Part shown: in pieces, positions 25,072-34,800 of the stretch
Layout: the number at the start of each line of letters is the position of its first letter
How positions within the stretch are numbered: the first letter of the stretch is position 1
NCBI GenBank assembly: GCA_002505405.1
Contig: DAVD01000012.1
Span: forward strand, 48,347-112,346
Direction of reading: 5' to 3'
DNA from: Candidatus Poseidonia alphae
Lineage (GTDB): Archaea > Thermoplasmatota > Poseidoniia > Poseidoniales > Poseidoniaceae
Length of the DNA: 64,000 bases
The notes under the pieces: generated by a model
The model's input: only the letters and a program-made list of their open reading frames with translations
Databases searched by the model: none
What the model was told of the DNA's origin: nothing
Position numbers and translations under genes: made by a program

Positions 25072-27204
25072 TCAAACCACTTGCAGGGTCTCGTAGCCGG
25101 ACGGGCGCATCATTCGGCCTTCACGGCACAGTTTGTCGATGATGTCCTCAGCCTTCCCGCGGTTGATGTCGTTACGTTCAGCCTCAGTCAATACATCAAG
25201 CAAATTAGCAGAACTTCCTGATTCATTCTGAAGGGTTGAGACAATGTCCAGAATGGTTTTCTCCTGATTTCGGACCGTCCCCTTCTTGCCAGATTGCATG
25301 GTCGTTTCATCGAAATGTTCGCCCATCAAATCGTGGCGCCAAGTCTTGGTGAGGCGAATGGCTCGCTCTGCATCCTCCAGATTCGCATCTTGTGAAAGCC
25401 GGATTCGGGCACTCGCTTCTGATAGGCGTGAAAGTGCTTCAAGAGAACGGGCGGTAATGGCGACGCTGTCGGTGGATTCTCCTCCGGTTTTTCTGGTTTC
25501 AACATAATAGGCAACAATGGCTTCTTGTGCGTCTTCTGTGAGTTTGGGGTGGATGTTTCTCTTGGAGTAGGCCACGTACTTGCGTAGAATTTCTCTCGAC
25601 AAGATGTCGTAATCTTCATTTTTCTTCTTGCTGACTTTTTGTGTCAAGGCTGTTGGTCGCGATGGGTCGGGTAGCGAACCTTCGTTGACCAACAATTCGC
25701 TGCTACCTTGCATCCGGTTCGCGATGATGTGCCTGGCAATCTTCTGGTCATTGTCCCCGTCTGGTGTATCGGTGATGAGCCAAATGATGTCAAAACGAGA
25801 AACCAAGGGCGGTGCAAGGTCGATCTGAGCAGTGAACGGGAGGTCGCTCACCGGTTCAAATCGGCCTGCCTTCGGGTTTGCAGCGGCAAGAACCGCACAT
25901 CGTGTTCTGAGGCTTGCATTGATCCCTGCTTTAGAAATTGAAATCCGTTGCTGTTCCATGGCTTCGTGCATGCTGGAACGATCGGCGCTGTTCATTTTGT
26001 CAAATTCGTCTATCGCTGCGAGGCCAAGGTCGGCCAGGACCAGCGCACCGGCTTCAAGCGTCCAGCGGCCATCTGCAGTGGCGTCTTGAACCGCAGCAGC
26101 TGTCAAACCTGCTGCTGAGGCTGATTGCCCAGAAGTGAACCTTCCACGAGGAGAAATCGACGCCATGTAGTTGAGAAGTTGTGACTTTGCAACACCGGGG
26201 TCGCCCATGAGCAGGATGTGAATATCGCCCCGGTTTCGTGTTCCGTCGGAATTCAACTGTGCAACACCACCAAACAACTGCAGCATCAGGGATCTCTTGA
26301 TATGGGTCATGCCAAAAATCGACGGTGCAATGCTTCGTGTAAGTAAATCGTAAACGTCAGCCTTCCGAGCAATGCTTCGTATTTCCAATTCTTCTTCCTC
26401 AGAAATGATGATTTCTTCCAACGGAATGTTTTGCCGCTCAAGAGAGTGGATGCGGAGGAATATATCGAAGACTGGAGTGTCTTTTCCTCCTTTTCGTTGA
26501 GAACGGATGAACAGGACTCCGTTCGCCTTGACTCGGTCGCCAGGGTTGAGTTTGCCTGCTAAATCTTGCTCACCAATGCAGATGATGCGTTCGGGCTGGA
26601 TACCGCCTTTCATTTGCTCAGGTAATTCTTGTAATTCAATAAATTGGGAGTTGATGAGGTGGGATGCTTGTTGTTGTAACTGAAATCGTGTTTGTCGTTT
26701 TGGACGACCGCAGCCACCGTCTATTTGGGAACATTCGAGCGGTTCGATCAATTCTTGCTCGTTTGGTTGATTGATTTCAATCGTATGCCCGCAGGCAATG
26801 CATTCGAACACAGCAGAATACAACCGAGGACGAACTCCTGAGATTTTGGTCGTTACAGCATCAAGGGCAACCATTTGGCCAATATCATCCGCCCGCAATT
26901 GAGATACGGTACGAATTTGGTCGCTTGGGAGGTGTTCAATTCGCACAAACGGTAGAATTGTTCCGTGTCCTGCATCCAATAAAAATTGATGAAGGGCTCG
27001 ATTTGCAGCTGAAAAGTGAAGGTCTGGATTAGCAAGTAAATCTTGAGCAAACTCGTGATCATATCCTTCTATGACACGATAGGATATCGTCATTGATTGC
27101 TCATCTGGCCACATGTGTGCAAGATTATGTACGGCCTCAGAGAAGTTGTCCTGAATCAATGAAGTCCAACGAGCGGGCAAATCGAATTCTTGTATTGAGA
27201 CCAT
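25072..27204 (-). CDS. mcm: replicative helicase MCM
   Basis: A 710-residue MCM protein, the ring helicase that unwinds DNA at archaeal replication forks. The N-terminal domain has a zinc site (CIACGHT, then CSQIDGGCG). The AAA+ core shows Walker A GDPGVAKSQLLNYM near residue 335, ASAAGLTAAAVQD (pre-sensor hairpin), Walker B LAAIDEFDKM, and arginine finger SRFDIIWLI. A winged-helix tail closes the protein. No intein is present. ATG 27204 was preferred because GGGAAAGAG stands directly upstream; a longer reading from 27288 lacks support. It leads the long minus-strand run. Confidence 0.96.
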   Translation of the reverse strand: MVSIQEFDLPARWTSLIQDNFSEAVHNLAHMWPDEQSMTISYRVIEGYDHEFAQDLLANPDLHFSAANRALHQFLLDAGHGTILPFVRIEHLPSDQIRTVSQLRADDIGQMVALDAVTTKISGVRPRLYSAVFECIACGHTIEINQPNEQELIEPLECSQIDGGCGRPKRQTRFQLQQQASHLINSQFIELQELPEQMKGGIQPERIICIGEQDLAGKLNPGDRVKANGVLFIRSQRKGGKDTPVFDIFLRIHSLERQNIPLEEIIISEEEELEIRSIARKADVYDLLTRSIAPSIFGMTHIKRSLMLQLFGGVAQLNSDGTRNRGDIHILLMGDPGVAKSQLLNYMASISPRGRFTSGQSASAAGLTAAAVQDATADGRWTLEAGALVLADLGLAAIDEFDKMNSADRSSMHEAMEQQRISISKAGINASLRTRCAVLAAANPKAGRFEPVSDLPFTAQIDLAPPLVSRFDIIWLITDTPDGDNDQKIARHIIANRMQGSSELLVNEGSLPDPSRPTALTQKVSKKKNEDYDILSREILRKYVAYSKRNIHPKLTEDAQEAIVAYYVETRKTGGESTDSVAITARSLEALSRLSEASARIRLSQDANLEDAERAIRLTKTWRHDLMGEHFDETTMQSGKKGTVRNQEKTILDIVSTLQNESGSSANLLDVLTEAERNDINRGKAEDIIDKLCREGRMMRPSGYETLQVV

Positions 27205-27393
27205 CTCTTTCCCGCCCGTAGATATCCTACTCGGTTGCCTAGGGTACATAATGAATTCCCAAAAGGAACACCACCCCTTGGTTTCCACTGGAGAACATGC
27301 GTTTTGCTGGCCCCTTTTTGCAACCTTGTGATGTGTCCATTGGAACCAAGCCAGAACCGCAGGACAGATGAATCACCGCTCCTTACCCTTGCC

Positions 27394-28419
27394 ATGCCTG
27401 AGCACCAATTCACTCCCGTTCGTGGCCGTATTGACCGCTGGTCGTTTGATTCCGAACTCATTGCGAATCGTTTGGGCGACCCTACTGAACGGGAAATTAT
27501 GGTACACCTTACCCCCGAAGGAATTCAACAACTTGAGGCGGGGGGGGCGCTACCTGTTGTCGTTTACCTTGCACCGTTCACATCAAGTGGCCCGCAACGT
27601 GCAGGTTGGAAGGCGTTCGGAGAGACCCTGCCTCAACGGCATGAACGGTTGGTAGCTGATGGGTCCATGGACCCCGTGATTTTGGTCATGCCCGACACAT
27701 TCACGTCCTTGGGAGGCAACCAATTCGTCGACTCCCCTGTTCTTGGAAACTGGTCTTCGTGGTTGGCCGATGGGCTGCGGCCCGAGATTGTAAGCAGATA
27801 CTCCACTAACGAACAATTCGGACTTGTTGGAAAATCGTCTGGAGGATACGGATCGATGGTCAACGGCATGCTTCGGCCCGATGCTTGGTCTGCTGTTGCT
27901 TCGCATTCTGGCGACGTGGGATTTGAGTTGATGTACGGGGGCTCTTGGGGGGAAACCGTCACCCACATTGCGCCTGACGGGTCGGCTGAAGCCTATCTTG
28001 CTCGTCTGGCAAATGCGCCGTCAATGCGTTCCTCTGATTTTCATACGATGATGATGTGTGCACTTGCCGCATCCTACGACCCGCGCCCCATCGGTGGGTT
28101 GCTTAACTTGGGCGTGAAGTTGCCCGTTGACCTTTCCACCTGCATCGTTGATGCTGAAGCTTGGGGGCGATGGATGGCTTTTGACCCGCTTTCAATGGTT
28201 GAACACCATCACGAAGCCTTGGCTGGAATGAAATTGTGCTTTGTCGATTGTGGGGGGCAAGACCAGTACCACATCCACTACGGTACTCGGCGGTTTGTCG
28301 CTCGACTTGACGCTCTTTCAGTCCCCCATCGGTACGAAGAATTTGTTGGGACGCACAGTGGAATTGACCATCGCCTTGACGTTTCGTTTCCTCTTCTTTC
28401 AAAAGCACTGCGAAAATGA
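27394..28419 (+). CDS. putative esterase (alpha/beta hydrolase, esterase D-like)
   Basis: A 341-residue cytoplasmic hydrolase. LPVVVYLAPFTSSG, then VILVMPDTFTSLGGNQFVDS, then the nucleophile elbow LVGKSSGGYGSM near residue 150, and a late GTHSGIDHRLD supplying His, follow the plan of the esterase D/Fes-type family. No signal peptide is present once the ATG at 27394 is used. The 189-bp space to the divergent mcm gene must hold both promoters, but I see no convincing TATA box in it. It is followed by purM after 51 bp. Confidence 0.75.
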   Translation: MPEHQFTPVRGRIDRWSFDSELIANRLGDPTEREIMVHLTPEGIQQLEAGGALPVVVYLAPFTSSGPQRAGWKAFGETLPQRHERLVADGSMDPVILVMPDTFTSLGGNQFVDSPVLGNWSSWLADGLRPEIVSRYSTNEQFGLVGKSSGGYGSMVNGMLRPDAWSAVASHSGDVGFELMYGGSWGETVTHIAPDGSAEAYLARLANAPSMRSSDFHTMMMCALAASYDPRPIGGLLNLGVKLPVDLSTCIVDAEAWGRWMAFDPLSMVEHHHEALAGMKLCFVDCGGQDQYHIHYGTRRFVARLDALSVPHRYEEFVGTHSGIDHRLDVSFPLLSKALRK

Positions 28420-28470
28420 AGCAAGAAAATCAAGCGGTTTCTTCTTGAGGCGCCGACTTGTGGTCGCGCT

Positions 28471-29583
28471 ATGGACGAGCCCATGGACTACGCAAGTGCT
28501 GGGGTTGATATTGACCTTGAAGGCTCTGCAGTCGCATCCCTCATCGGAGCCCTAAGCAAGAGCGTTCGCAAACCCGGGACCCCTGGCGCGCCTGTCGACC
28601 TCCCCGGCGGATTTGGTGGACTCATTGAGTTTGGAGATAATTTGTTGGCAATGGCTACCGATGGAGTCGGGAGTAAATTGCAAATCGCAACCATGCTCGA
28701 ACAATGGTCTGGAGTAGGCATTGACTGCATGGCAATGAACGTGAATGACCTGTTGTGCGTGGGAGCCGAACCGATCGCCTTCGTTGACTATGTTGCTGTT
28801 CCAAAACCAGACCCGGCCATTCATGCGGCTTTGGGTGCATCGCTTGCAGAAGCGTGCCGGCAAGCAAGAGTGACCTTAGCGGGTGGAGAAACTGCATCAC
28901 TGCCGGGTATTGTCACTGAATTGGACATGTCTGGAACCGCTCTTGGATGGCTGCCGAAAGGACAAGCCATCACTGGAGAACATCTGAAAGAGGGTGACGT
29001 GTTGATCGGCCTACCTGCGTCAGGGATTCACTCAAACGGTTACTCATTGGTTCGTCGAATCGTTGAGCATGCTGGAATTGACTATCGCTCCCCTGCCCCT
29101 TTTGACAGCAACCACCCCAACAGGACATTCATCCGTTGGACTGAGGGTGAACCAACCATGGGCGAAGTTGTTCTGAACCCCACAAGAATTTACTGCGACC
29201 CTGTCGTTGATTTACTCTCAGAAGCACGAAACGGGTCATCCTTTTCAATTTCTGATATCCATGGTATCTGCCATGTAACTGGCGGTGGACTCTCGAATCT
29301 TCTTCGCCTTCACGACACACTTGGATGGTCCATTGATGCTCCTCTTCCCGTACTGCCAGAATTCAAGTGGTTGCAAGAAGCCGGAGGGGTAGAAACCCGA
29401 GAGATGTACCGTACATTCAATATGGGAATGGGAATGGTCATTGCAGTTGACAAAGCCCACGCTCAAAGCATCACTGAATGGATTTCTCACCGCCTTCCTG
29501 GAACAGCAATTGTCGGTTCGGTAACCAATGACGGCCATGTTGTTACTCACGCCATCGAAGGCGTTGAATTCTCGCATTATTGA
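28471..29583 (+). CDS. purM: phosphoribosylformylglycinamidine cyclo-ligase
   Basis: A 370-residue AIR synthetase, which uses ATP to close the imidazole ring in purine biosynthesis. The N-terminal DYASAGVDIDLEGSAV matches the family start. ATDGVGSKLQIA, CMAMNVNDLLCVGAEPIAFVD, LAGGETASLPG, LPASGIHSNGYSLVRRI and the C-terminal FNMGMGMVIAV are standard PurM motifs. It is slightly longer than bacterial PurM (about 345 residues). Confidence 0.95.
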   Translation: MDEPMDYASAGVDIDLEGSAVASLIGALSKSVRKPGTPGAPVDLPGGFGGLIEFGDNLLAMATDGVGSKLQIATMLEQWSGVGIDCMAMNVNDLLCVGAEPIAFVDYVAVPKPDPAIHAALGASLAEACRQARVTLAGGETASLPGIVTELDMSGTALGWLPKGQAITGEHLKEGDVLIGLPASGIHSNGYSLVRRIVEHAGIDYRSPAPFDSNHPNRTFIRWTEGEPTMGEVVLNPTRIYCDPVVDLLSEARNGSSFSISDIHGICHVTGGGLSNLLRLHDTLGWSIDAPLPVLPEFKWLQEAGGVETREMYRTFNMGMGMVIAVDKAHAQSITEWISHRLPGTAIVGSVTNDGHVVTHAIEGVEFSHY

Positions 29584-29631
29584 TTTGGCTCGCGTCGGTG
29601 CGGTCTTGAGGGAGAGGTTCTTCCCCGATTT

Positions 29632-30975
29632 ATGACCGGAGAACCTGAAGGGGCGAAATCTCCCGGTCACCTTTGGCTTGAGGGGAGGACGCTGGTCCAT
29701 CTGCGTGAAGACCAAGAGCGCCCAACACACATGCCGAGAGGACCTGCAAAGCGCACGGGGCCTGGTTTTCTCAACCCTGCAATGGCTCCGGCCCGAACAC
29801 GCTCGGTGATGCTGCTTGCAGATGCGTTGGAACACGATTGGTTGGTCAAGCCCGGTCACGATCTTCGCGCTCTTGATGCCCTCTGTGCAACAGGAGTGCG
29901 TGTTCGACGGTGGCGAAATGAACTTCCTGATGAAATCCAACCCCGCCTTCGTATTGCAGCAAACGATCTTGACGCCTTCGCTCTTGATTGGTTAAAGCGC
30001 TCCCATGGTGCGTTCCCTCCAAAAATTACCGTAGGTCACGCTCTTGAAGACGACCGATATGAGCGGATACCTGAAGGAACCATGGAAAACGGAATTTTTG
30101 TCATGCAAAACGACGCCCGTATTGCCTTGATGGAAGCAGCCTACCAGTGGGTTGACCTCGACCCCTTCGGCTCTCCTGTGAATTTCCTGGATTCGGCCAT
30201 CCAAGGACTTGCAAGAATCGGCTTCCTCGAGGTGACGGCCACCGATACCGCTGCGCTAACGGGCTCAAGCGCTTCGTCACAACAGCGCCGTTACGGTGCA
30301 AAGGGAATCGTTGATACCTATGCGCATGACGATGGAGTGCGCGTTCTCCTCGGCCTCGTAGCAACTACCGCTGCTCGTCATGACCGATTCATTGAACCCG
30401 TTTTAGCACTCTTTGATGGCCACCATGTTCGTGTAAGCGTCAAGGTGCGACGAAGTAAGGAACGGGCATCCGATGTCATGGACATGATGGGTTGGCGCAT
30501 TCGTGAACCTCATGGCGGTTATCGGTTTGTTCAGCATCCAACTCCCGAAGAGGTCGAGCGGGGAAGCGGCCCAATGTGGGTCGGCCCTCTTTGGAGCAAA
30601 GACATCGCTGGTAGAATGACCGAAGAGCGTGCCCTTGCCCTATGCTCGCCGTCGTTGGACGAAGTTGAACGAGCAAGAACTTCAGGTTTGGAGTGGGACG
30701 ACGCAGACCAAGAATACTCCCAGCGGGAATTGCGACGAAGTGTTCGTTACATTGCCGACGCTGCAGATCTGATGAGTCGGGACCACTTGTTGTTGCATAT
30801 TGACGACCTTCCTAATATGGCGGGTGTGACGCATGCTCCAAAGTTGGAAGTCCTGTTTTCTTCCCTCAGAGAGCACGGACATTGTGCGGCTCGAGTTCCA
30901 GATATCGACCCGTTCTTTGTCACTGATGCTCCACTTGAGGCGGTTCTTGAGCGGGTGCGCTCGCTGGTTGGATAA
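29632..30975 (+). CDS. trm1: tRNA (guanine26-N2)-dimethyltransferase
   Basis: A 447-residue Trm1 that dimethylates G26 of tRNA. FLNPAMAPARTRSVMLLADA, LDALCATGVRVRRW (SAM motif I) and the catalytic WVDLDPFGSPVNFLDSAI are diagnostic, as is TATDTAALTGSSASSQQRRYG. The length is slightly above most archaeal homologues because of a longer C-terminal domain. It lies 48 bp after purM on the same strand and convergent with the PAC2 gene. Confidence 0.95.
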   Translation: MTGEPEGAKSPGHLWLEGRTLVHLREDQERPTHMPRGPAKRTGPGFLNPAMAPARTRSVMLLADALEHDWLVKPGHDLRALDALCATGVRVRRWRNELPDEIQPRLRIAANDLDAFALDWLKRSHGAFPPKITVGHALEDDRYERIPEGTMENGIFVMQNDARIALMEAAYQWVDLDPFGSPVNFLDSAIQGLARIGFLEVTATDTAALTGSSASSQQRRYGAKGIVDTYAHDDGVRVLLGLVATTAARHDRFIEPVLALFDGHHVRVSVKVRRSKERASDVMDMMGWRIREPHGGYRFVQHPTPEEVERGSGPMWVGPLWSKDIAGRMTEERALALCSPSLDEVERARTSGLEWDDADQEYSQRELRRSVRYIADAADLMSRDHLLLHIDDLPNMAGVTHAPKLEVLFSSLREHGHCAARVPDIDPFFVTDAPLEAVLERVRSLVG

Positions 30976-30991
30976 CGCCGACGGGAACCTT

Positions 30992-31750
30992 TCATCCGAA
31001 TGATGGGTCAATGTCCGTGATGTTGGTTGCTTCGGGTGCTGGGAGCATCTGTGAGGCATTCTCTATGATGTTGCGTACGTTGTCTTCAATGTCCCGGGCG
31101 TTTTCCAACAAGTCGGTCAATGGAATATCTAATCCCGTCAATTCGCCAATAGCCTCAACCGCAATAGCTGCGGCCCGAGCATCTGGATACATTGGGTTTG
31201 CTTCAGAAAGAAGGGCGGTGATGTCAATGCCCAAACGGTCACCTTCACCCAATAAGAATCCGGTAATTCCAGCAACGATGCCTTGCTGAATGGGTTCGAT
31301 GTCCAAACCCTTCAACCGGTTTCTCGAGGCTTGGATTGAACCAACACCAAACAAAGCTCCTTCGGTTAATTCTTTTTCCGGTCGAACGAGCCCATCAATG
31401 ATAATGAGGCGGTCGAAACCACCTTTTGTGAACCACTCAAGAACGGTGGATGCAAAGGTGATATCGGTTTCATTTCCGAACTGTATTTCGGAAGTGAACA
31501 CGCCTACTCCCTCACCCTGATAAACACGTACAGGATGTTTTGGAATCTCGTTGTGTATGAGGGCAACGGCAGGGAAATCAGCATGCATGACGGTTCCTAA
31601 TTGTTTCAATTTCAACTCTTTGATGATGTGAGATGTGGCAATGACCCCGACCATCCCTGCAGTGGTGAATCCACAGATTGCAACGCCTCCGGTTCTTGGG
31701 TCAGCATCTTGGTGCAAAACCAACGCGTACGATTGAAGATTCGCATCCAT
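30992..31750 (-). CDS. PAC2-family protein (proteasome assembly chaperone-like)
   Basis: A 252-residue soluble protein of the COG1938/COG2047 PAC2 family. GVAICGFTTAGMVGVIATSHII, then FPAVALIHNEIPKHPVRVYQ, then IDGLVRP, and GIVAGITGFLLGEGDRLGID, then ANPMYPDARAAAIAVEAI, match the family. Eukaryotic relatives help assemble the proteasome alpha ring; the archaeal role is not firmly established. ATG 31750 was chosen over an upstream TTG-type start. A second paralogue lies at 44830-45633. Confidence 0.85.
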   Translation of the reverse strand: MDANLQSYALVLHQDADPRTGGVAICGFTTAGMVGVIATSHIIKELKLKQLGTVMHADFPAVALIHNEIPKHPVRVYQGEGVGVFTSEIQFGNETDITFASTVLEWFTKGGFDRLIIIDGLVRPEKELTEGALFGVGSIQASRNRLKGLDIEPIQQGIVAGITGFLLGEGDRLGIDITALLSEANPMYPDARAAAIAVEAIGELTGLDIPLTDLLENARDIEDNVRNIIENASQMLPAPEATNITDIDPSFG

Positions 31751-31806
31751 AGCATTCCCTCCGGTTTGCATCCACTCGTCAGCCCATCAAAAGACTCGCG
31801 CCTGAA

Positions 31807-34800
31807 TCAATCTTCCCAGACAGCCCAGTCTTCCCAGCCTTCTTCGCGGTACCACCAGACGCCTTCTTCATCTTCCCACCATTCGGTACCGTTCTCGTCC
31901 ATTGAGATTCCATCGTTCTCTTCGGTTGCTTCTTCAGTCCATTCCTCTTCGGACGAATGTTCCTCCTCATGGGTGTCTTCAGCACCCGTTTCGAGGCGGG
32001 TCTCTTCAGCAGTTGCGCCAAATTGGAAGGCATCAGCACTGCTTCCAAGCATTGAGGATTCAATTCCTTCAGGGGCTTCTTCATGCAATTCTTTACCCTC
32101 TGCCTTAAGTGAATCAAGAGATTTGGAGGCGTTCAGGTCAAGACTCTTCGGCCCGGGGCTAACGTCTGGGGCAGCCATTGCTTCAGCATAGTAATCTTCC
32201 TCGTCGTCCTCGTCAAAATCGTCATCGAGTCTTGAACGCATGAAGATGGCTCCCCCAATGGCGGCAGCCACGAAGATAACAATGCCGATTCCGACCAATA
32301 CTGGGGTCATGGAACTCGAAGCTCCATCACCTTCATCGTTGCTCTGACCGTCGTTGGTATTGTCTGTATCAACCACAAGTTTCTCCGAGAGCGTCCACCG
32401 TAACTCACCTTCAGTGCTGGCTGTAGGCGTGGTCATGGAATCGCACTGATTGGCTCCGCCGAACTCAGAGCATGAGAAGTAAACGACGTAGCCCACACCT
32501 TGAATTCCAGGGAACAAACCATCGGATGGCCCATTGCGGATCGGCGAGAATTCCACTTGGACTGAGGCCTCCGCAGAAATGGTGAAGATTGGCGCGCTGC
32601 CCACACCAAAAGGCGCCTCAAAGGTGACTGGCGGAGGGGTTGTTGGAGTCACTTTCCAGGAAAACCCGAGGAGCACATCAAACGGATTCGGATTGGTGAT
32701 GGTGCACGTAATGCGCTCGTCGGTACTGTTTTGCTCCCATGCGTAGGTTGCAGTTCCACAGTCAATCGTTCCAGCCAGCGTTGCATCCGGGAATGTCGTT
32801 TCGTTGCTGGTGTTGGAGGAGGAGTTGGTTTGATTTTCTTCTACGGCAGGTGATCCTTCAAAGTCGATCATGACCGCCATACCTTCGGTGTAATAGTACG
32901 GAGTGAACGTGTCCAGATGAATGTGTAAGAATCCACCGTATGCGCCAATTCCAGAGAGTTCCATCTCGTTTCCACGCACCTCTCCAATTCCCGCTGATAC
33001 CTCTGAACCATTTTCATCGTTCGCAATCCATCCAACGACCATGTTTGCAAGCAGTACCTGTTGTTCGGCGATGTCTGCATTGACGAGGAGAACCGTTGAG
33101 AATGATGCGTTCTCAGTAAGGAGGATTGGCTCGACGGTCGTGAAGGACACATCAACGACGCCAAAAGCAGAAGATTGGTTGAATGCAGGGGTTAGTGGGC
33201 GGTCTATGAGTCCTCCTTGGCTTCCTTCGTATGAAACTGAAAGGGTCATTTGGCCAAGCGCTTCAATTGGGCCCAGAGTGGTGAGGTTAGGGATTGAAAA
33301 CACCGCTATGCCTGATTCATTTGTTGTTTCAACGAGCGTGAAGTTATCGTTTTCACCGAGAATGTTCAATGTTAAATCCGCTCCAACAACACCCGAACCG
33401 TTCTCATGCAAATGAGCGGTAACATCCAACGCCCCATTCTTCTTCAACAAGACATGTGAGGTGGTTTCATCGCTTGTAAATCCAAGATAGGTCACGTCAA
33501 GCGAGGTGGTTAACGCCGAGTCGTTTCTGGTGAACACTGGGCCAAACGCTGTCGCATCGTATGAAAAATTACCAAACTGGTCGACGCCAACAACGGTGAC
33601 GAAGTAAGGCGTTCCATCAAGGAGGGCATTGCCTTCATTGTCAACGCTCAGCGTGGAATTAAAGACTGAAGCCGCTGTTGTCATGGAGGCACTCATTCCG
33701 TTAAGTGAAGTGAAATTCACAGCACTGACGTAAATCTGATGTTCATTCACGGATGAATGTCCCGGGGACCAAGTGATGTCCAACGCGCCTCCAGAATCGC
33801 TGGGGCGGTCTACAGCCGTCACGTTCGGTATGTAGGACTGAGGGGGAGGGTAGGGGACGGTGATTGAAAGAGGGGCGGAGAGATTGCTGGTCACTCCGTA
33901 TTGATGGACACTGCGGACATAGTAGTCGTATTGTTCACCGGGGGAGAAATTCATATCGATCGTGAAGTTGCTGATGCTGCTTGAATAGGTATCAAGGAGA
34001 TCTAAGTCTTGATTCTGGCCCACCCTGTAGATGATGAATTGAAGCAGGTCGTCACCAAAATCGGTTTGATTCTGCCATCCAAGTTCCAAACTCGTGCTGT
34101 TCAGTTGATTGATTTGCAATATCGGAGTTGGCGGTAGGGCGATATTAGGTGCGCCTTCGGTGTAGGCAATGGTGGGGTTGGAAATCTCAAAACTACCGTT
34201 TCGTGTTGAGGAAAACAGCAGAGGTACGTTTAACGTTCCTGAACCACCGGTCATCTGTTGATTCAATACATTGGTGAGATTACGAGAGGGATGTGGATTA
34301 AGATTCACCTGAAATTCTGCATCATATGTAATGTTGAGATCTGTAAAGGTGAACATGCCCCCAGCCAATGTGCTCAACGAAAAGTTGACCGGAGACATTT
34401 GAATGCCGTATCCATCGGTAATCCACGGCCAACTGAAACTCATAGCGCTCAACTGCGTGCTCAAGTTGTTGACTGGGTCGAGTATCTGAAGCGGTGCGAG
34501 GCCATTTGAGCCGTTTCCAGCATAGCCTGATGCGGTGTAATCAGCCATTGAATTATGGTCAACATCGTAACCAATTTCGTGCCAGGCACCTATGAACACC
34601 CCGTGCTGTGAACCTTCACCTGCGACGACAATGTGTTCGCGTATACCATCGCCATCAAAGTCTCCGAAATCGATGGACTTGGGCATGGTCCAGGGTTCCA
34701 ATATTGCTGAAGCAGATGAGTTAACTCGTCCCTTGTTGCTGCCGTAAGTACGGAAATTGTAAGCAGTAAAGTTGCCATCTAATGTGCTCGAAATGCCATC

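Noticed and set aside
29245..29940. 231-codon minus-strand open frame spanning purM and trm1
   Set aside because: It covers the ends of two well-supported genes and its translation has no family resemblance.
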